Part shown: positions 4,341 to 6,116 of the stretch, piece by piece
Layout: the number at the start of each line of letters is the position of its first letter
Position numbering within the stretch: position 1 is the first letter of the stretch
NCBI GenBank assembly: GCA_964578935.1
Contig: CAZOEW010000204.1
Span: 1-6,116 of the forward strand
Direction of reading: 5' to 3'
Length of the DNA: 6,116 nucleotides
From: JAQYVL01 sp964578935
GTDB taxonomy: Bacteria; Desulfobacterota; Desulfobacteria; Desulfobacterales; SURF-7
Notes under the pieces: generated by a model
Databases searched by the model: none
What the model saw: only the letters and a program-made list of their open reading frames with translations
What the model was told of the DNA's origin: nothing
Made by a program: the position numbers and the translations under genes

Positions 4341-6116
4341 ATGCATAAAAAAGTGTCTTATCTCTCAGTACTCCTGTTTTTAAATTGTTTTTTTTCCATT
4401 TGTCAGGCTGCGCCGTCAGATATACTGGACACCGTATCCATTTGTCAGGCAATCAAGCCTCCAACCGCATCCGGAAATGAAATACCTGTTTCTTATCTGA
4501 CGGACGGCTTGTACGATTCCGGTATTTTTATCGGCCCGAATAAAAGAAAATACAATGTACTTAATTTTGAGTCGAATACAAGCCCTCAGGAATTAACTTT
4601 CCTGAACCTGAGACTTTACGTTACCTATCTTGAAGGCGGATCACAGACCGTAACCGTTTACAGCTACAATGCCGATGGATCCTCGATCAACACCTCCCTG
4701 TCACTGGATTTTACACTGTCGTCGCTGGGCTGGAATGATCTGGATATTTTTGGCCTTCTTTCGGTGATGGAGGGATTTGATTTCATAAAAATCAGGGTTG
4801 CCGCTCTCAATGGTGTGGTCGTAATATCCGAGGCCCAGATGACAACCGAAGAGACGATACCGGAAGTGGAGTCTGATTTTACAGGTACCCCTGTATCAGG
4901 TAACGCACCGTTGACGGTTTCCTTCACCGACAGTTCTATTGTTCCACCAGGCAACAATATCGTTTCCTGGGAATGGGATTTTGATAACGACGGGGTGATT
5001 GATTCAAACGAACAAAACCCAGTTTTTACTTATAATAACGTTGGATATTATACTGTCAGCCTGAAGACAACGGACGCGACAGGGGCAGCCGATACGGAAA
5101 GTAAACCGAACTATATTTCCGTGATGAAACTGAAAGCCGATTTTGACGGCAGCATTTATTTAACCGGGAAAGAACCAAGAGGGACTGCGCCGCTGAAAAT
5201 TTCCTTCACCGACAGGTCTATTGTTCCCCCCGGGAGATATATCGTTTTACGGGAATGGGATTTTGATAACGATGGCGTGATCGATTCAACCGAGCAATAC
5301 CCTTCCCACGTATACGATAACGTGGGTTACTATACGGTAAGCTTAAAGATAACGGATTCAACTGATGAAACAGACACAACGGTTAAAACCGACTATATTC
5401 TTGTAGACGTAGATACGGATCATGATACCGTCATCGATACGGATGATAACTGCCCGAATACAACGAACCTCAACCAGTCGGATCTGGACAATGACGGAAT
5501 TGGCGACGCCTGTGATGATGATACGGATATCATACATGACGCGACGGTTTGTACTTCCCTGAGAAAGGCGACAACTCCTGAAACCGAACCCGTCTCCGTC
5601 CTGGGATTGCTGACAGACGGATTGTTCGATCAGACAATCAGAATTCAACATAACAAAAAATACGACGTTCTTGATCTGACTTCAAACACCGCAGCACAGA
5701 TCTTAAAATCACTGCACCTGAAACTTTACGTTACCAGCCTTGACGGCGGATCACAGGCAGTAAAAATTTATAGTTATCAGGCGGACGGATCCACGATCAA
5801 CACCTCCCTGTCACTGGATTTTACGCTTTCGCAGGGCTGGAATGATCTGGATATCTCCGGACTTCTTCCGGTGATGGAAGGATTCAATTCTGTAAAAGTG
5901 AGGGTTGTCGCCCTCAATAGCTGGATAGATCTATCCGAAGCCGGAATTGTTGCAGACTCTTTTCGGGATGACACCATAATTTCCATTGATCCTTCTGCAA
6001 TTGACTTCGGTTCGGTTGAGGTAATGGAATACACCTGGGCCGGCGTTACAATTTCGAATACCGGTGTCGGCAAACTGTACATGGGCGCAATCACTTCTCA
6101 ATCCCCGTTTTTTATT
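4341..6116 (+). CDS. Secreted PKD / thrombospondin-3 repeat protein with duplicated domain (3' end outside window)
   Basis: The frame is open from ATG 4341 to the window edge (592 codons, no stop). Residues 1-23 are a signal peptide (HKK, a hydrophobic core, then SICQA before APSD), so the product is exported. An unnamed beta-rich domain follows (about 28-167), then two PKD domains (about 178-263 and 265-355). Each PKD carries SFTD, SIVPPG, EWDFDNDGVIDS and VGYYTVSLK. A thrombospondin type 3 calcium linker (358-394) contains DDNCPN and DLDNDGIGDAC. A second copy of the first domain (about 398-536) comes next, and SIDPSAIDFGSVEV (548-561) opens an ASH/choice-of-anchor-D type domain that runs off the end. 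Such architectures belong to surface or extracellular adhesion and binding proteins; no catalytic motif is seen. The duplicated domain has LRLYVTYLEGGSQTVTVYSY and a GWNDLDI block, which loosely recall DNRLRE-type or carbohydrate-binding beta sandwiches, but this is a guess. The surface anchor, if any, lies beyond the window. Confidence 0.92.
   Translation, partial: MHKKVSYLSVLLFLNCFFSICQAAPSDILDTVSICQAIKPPTASGNEIPVSYLTDGLYDSGIFIGPNKRKYNVLNFESNTSPQELTFLNLRLYVTYLEGGSQTVTVYSYNADGSSINTSLSLDFTLSSLGWNDLDIFGLLSVMEGFDFIKIRVAALNGVVVISEAQMTTEETIPEVESDFTGTPVSGNAPLTVSFTDSSIVPPGNNIVSWEWDFDNDGVIDSNEQNPVFTYNNVGYYTVSLKTTDATGAADTESKPNYISVMKLKADFDGSIYLTGKEPRGTAPLKISFTDRSIVPPGRYIVLREWDFDNDGVIDSTEQYPSHVYDNVGYYTVSLKITDSTDETDTTVKTDYILVDVDTDHDTVIDTDDNCPNTTNLNQSDLDNDGIGDACDDDTDIIHDATVCTSLRKATTPETEPVSVLGLLTDGLFDQTIRIQHNKKYDVLDLTSNTAAQILKSLHLKLYVTSLDGGSQAVKIYSYQADGSTINTSLSLDFTLSQGWNDLDISGLLPVMEGFNSVKVRVVALNSWIDLSEAGIVADSFRDDTIISIDPSAIDFGSVEVMEYTWAGVTISNTGVGKLYMGAITSQSPFFI
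4422..4841 (+). repeat. Intragenic duplicated domain, copy 1
   Basis: This encodes residues 28-167 of the secreted protein. It matches copy 2 (5532-5948) along nearly its whole length, sharing TDGL[YF]D, SNT, L[RK]LYVT, GGSQ, INTSLSLDFTLS, GWNDLDI and VMEGF. The DNA contains a 31-base exact match (4684-4714 with 5794-5824) and a 21-base one (4727-4747 with 5834-5854). Confidence 0.9.
4872..5129 (+). repeat. PKD domain repeat, copy 1
   Basis: This encodes residues 178-263. It is followed directly by a second PKD domain 94 codons further on, with a 22-base exact DNA match (4969-4990 with 5251-5272). Residues D213, D215, D217, V219, D221 and E224 form a loop with the spacing of an EF-hand. Confidence 0.8.
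5133..5405 (+). repeat. PKD domain repeat, copy 2
   Basis: This encodes residues 265-355, the second of the two PKD domains. It keeps the EWDFDNDGVIDS core, with D307, D309, D311, V313, D315 and E318 in EF-hand spacing, but has LREW where copy 1 has SWEW. The middle and the strand VGYYTVSLK are the best conserved parts. Confidence 0.8.
5532..5948 (+). repeat. Intragenic duplicated domain, copy 2
   Basis: This encodes residues 398-536, the second copy of the domain at 4422-4841, offset by about 370 codons. There is a one-codon deletion at LSQGW, where copy 1 has LSSLGW. The C-terminal half is more conserved than the N-terminal half. A single cysteine near the start of each copy (C35, C404) is retained in similar context. 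Confidence 0.9.

Noticed and set aside
4180..4452. Minus-strand 90-codon frame across the start of the secreted protein gene
   Set aside because: It overlaps the signal-peptide coding region and ribosome site of a clearly real gene, and its translation shows no domain.
4664..6094. Minus-strand frames at 4664-4957 and 5777-6094 that resemble each other
   Set aside because: They are antisense to the two copies of the duplicated domain. Their similarity comes from that duplication, not from a gene pair.

Overview
The window looks like bacterial chromosome from a Gram-negative organism. Gene style fits a deltaproteobacterial (Desulfobacterota-like) genome: a FadD15-type acyl-CoA ligase behind an alpha/beta hydrolase, a YihG-type acyltransferase, and a secreted PKD/thrombospondin-3 repeat protein. 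This placement is inference from gene content and could be wrong. There is no RNA gene, CRISPR array, transposase or complete mobile element that I can support.

Left part (2-3024): lipid genes. The 3' end of an alpha/beta hydrolase gene (2-235) is followed 17 bases later by a complete long-chain acyl-CoA ligase gene (253-2037), almost certainly in one operon. A YihG-like membrane acyltransferase gene (2065-3024, minus strand) converges on it with only 27 bases between the stop codons. Together these could release, activate and re-esterify fatty acyl chains, but a shared pathway is inferred only from adjacency.

Middle part (3025-4340): about 1.3 kb with no ordinary-length gene. It holds several small dyads, a 13-base direct repeat, and one likely small protein gene on the minus strand (3560-3718). 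That gene has a good Shine-Dalgarno sequence but an ATC codon where the ATG should be. A second, weaker short frame (3151-3303, plus) starts with CTG at ideal distance from AAAGGA. The stretch is AT-rich by eye and probably also carries the promoters of the flanking genes.

Right part (4341-6116): the start of a long secreted protein, open through the window end (592 codons seen). It has a signal peptide, an unnamed beta-rich domain, two PKD domains each carrying an EF-hand-like loop, a thrombospondin type 3 calcium linker, a second copy of the unnamed domain, and the beginning of an ASH/choice-of-anchor-D type domain. The internal copies are still near-identical at DNA level in places, pointing to fairly recent intragenic duplication. 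No complete new multi-gene system is evident. The most unexplained items are the small minus-strand protein and the duplicated domain of the secreted protein.
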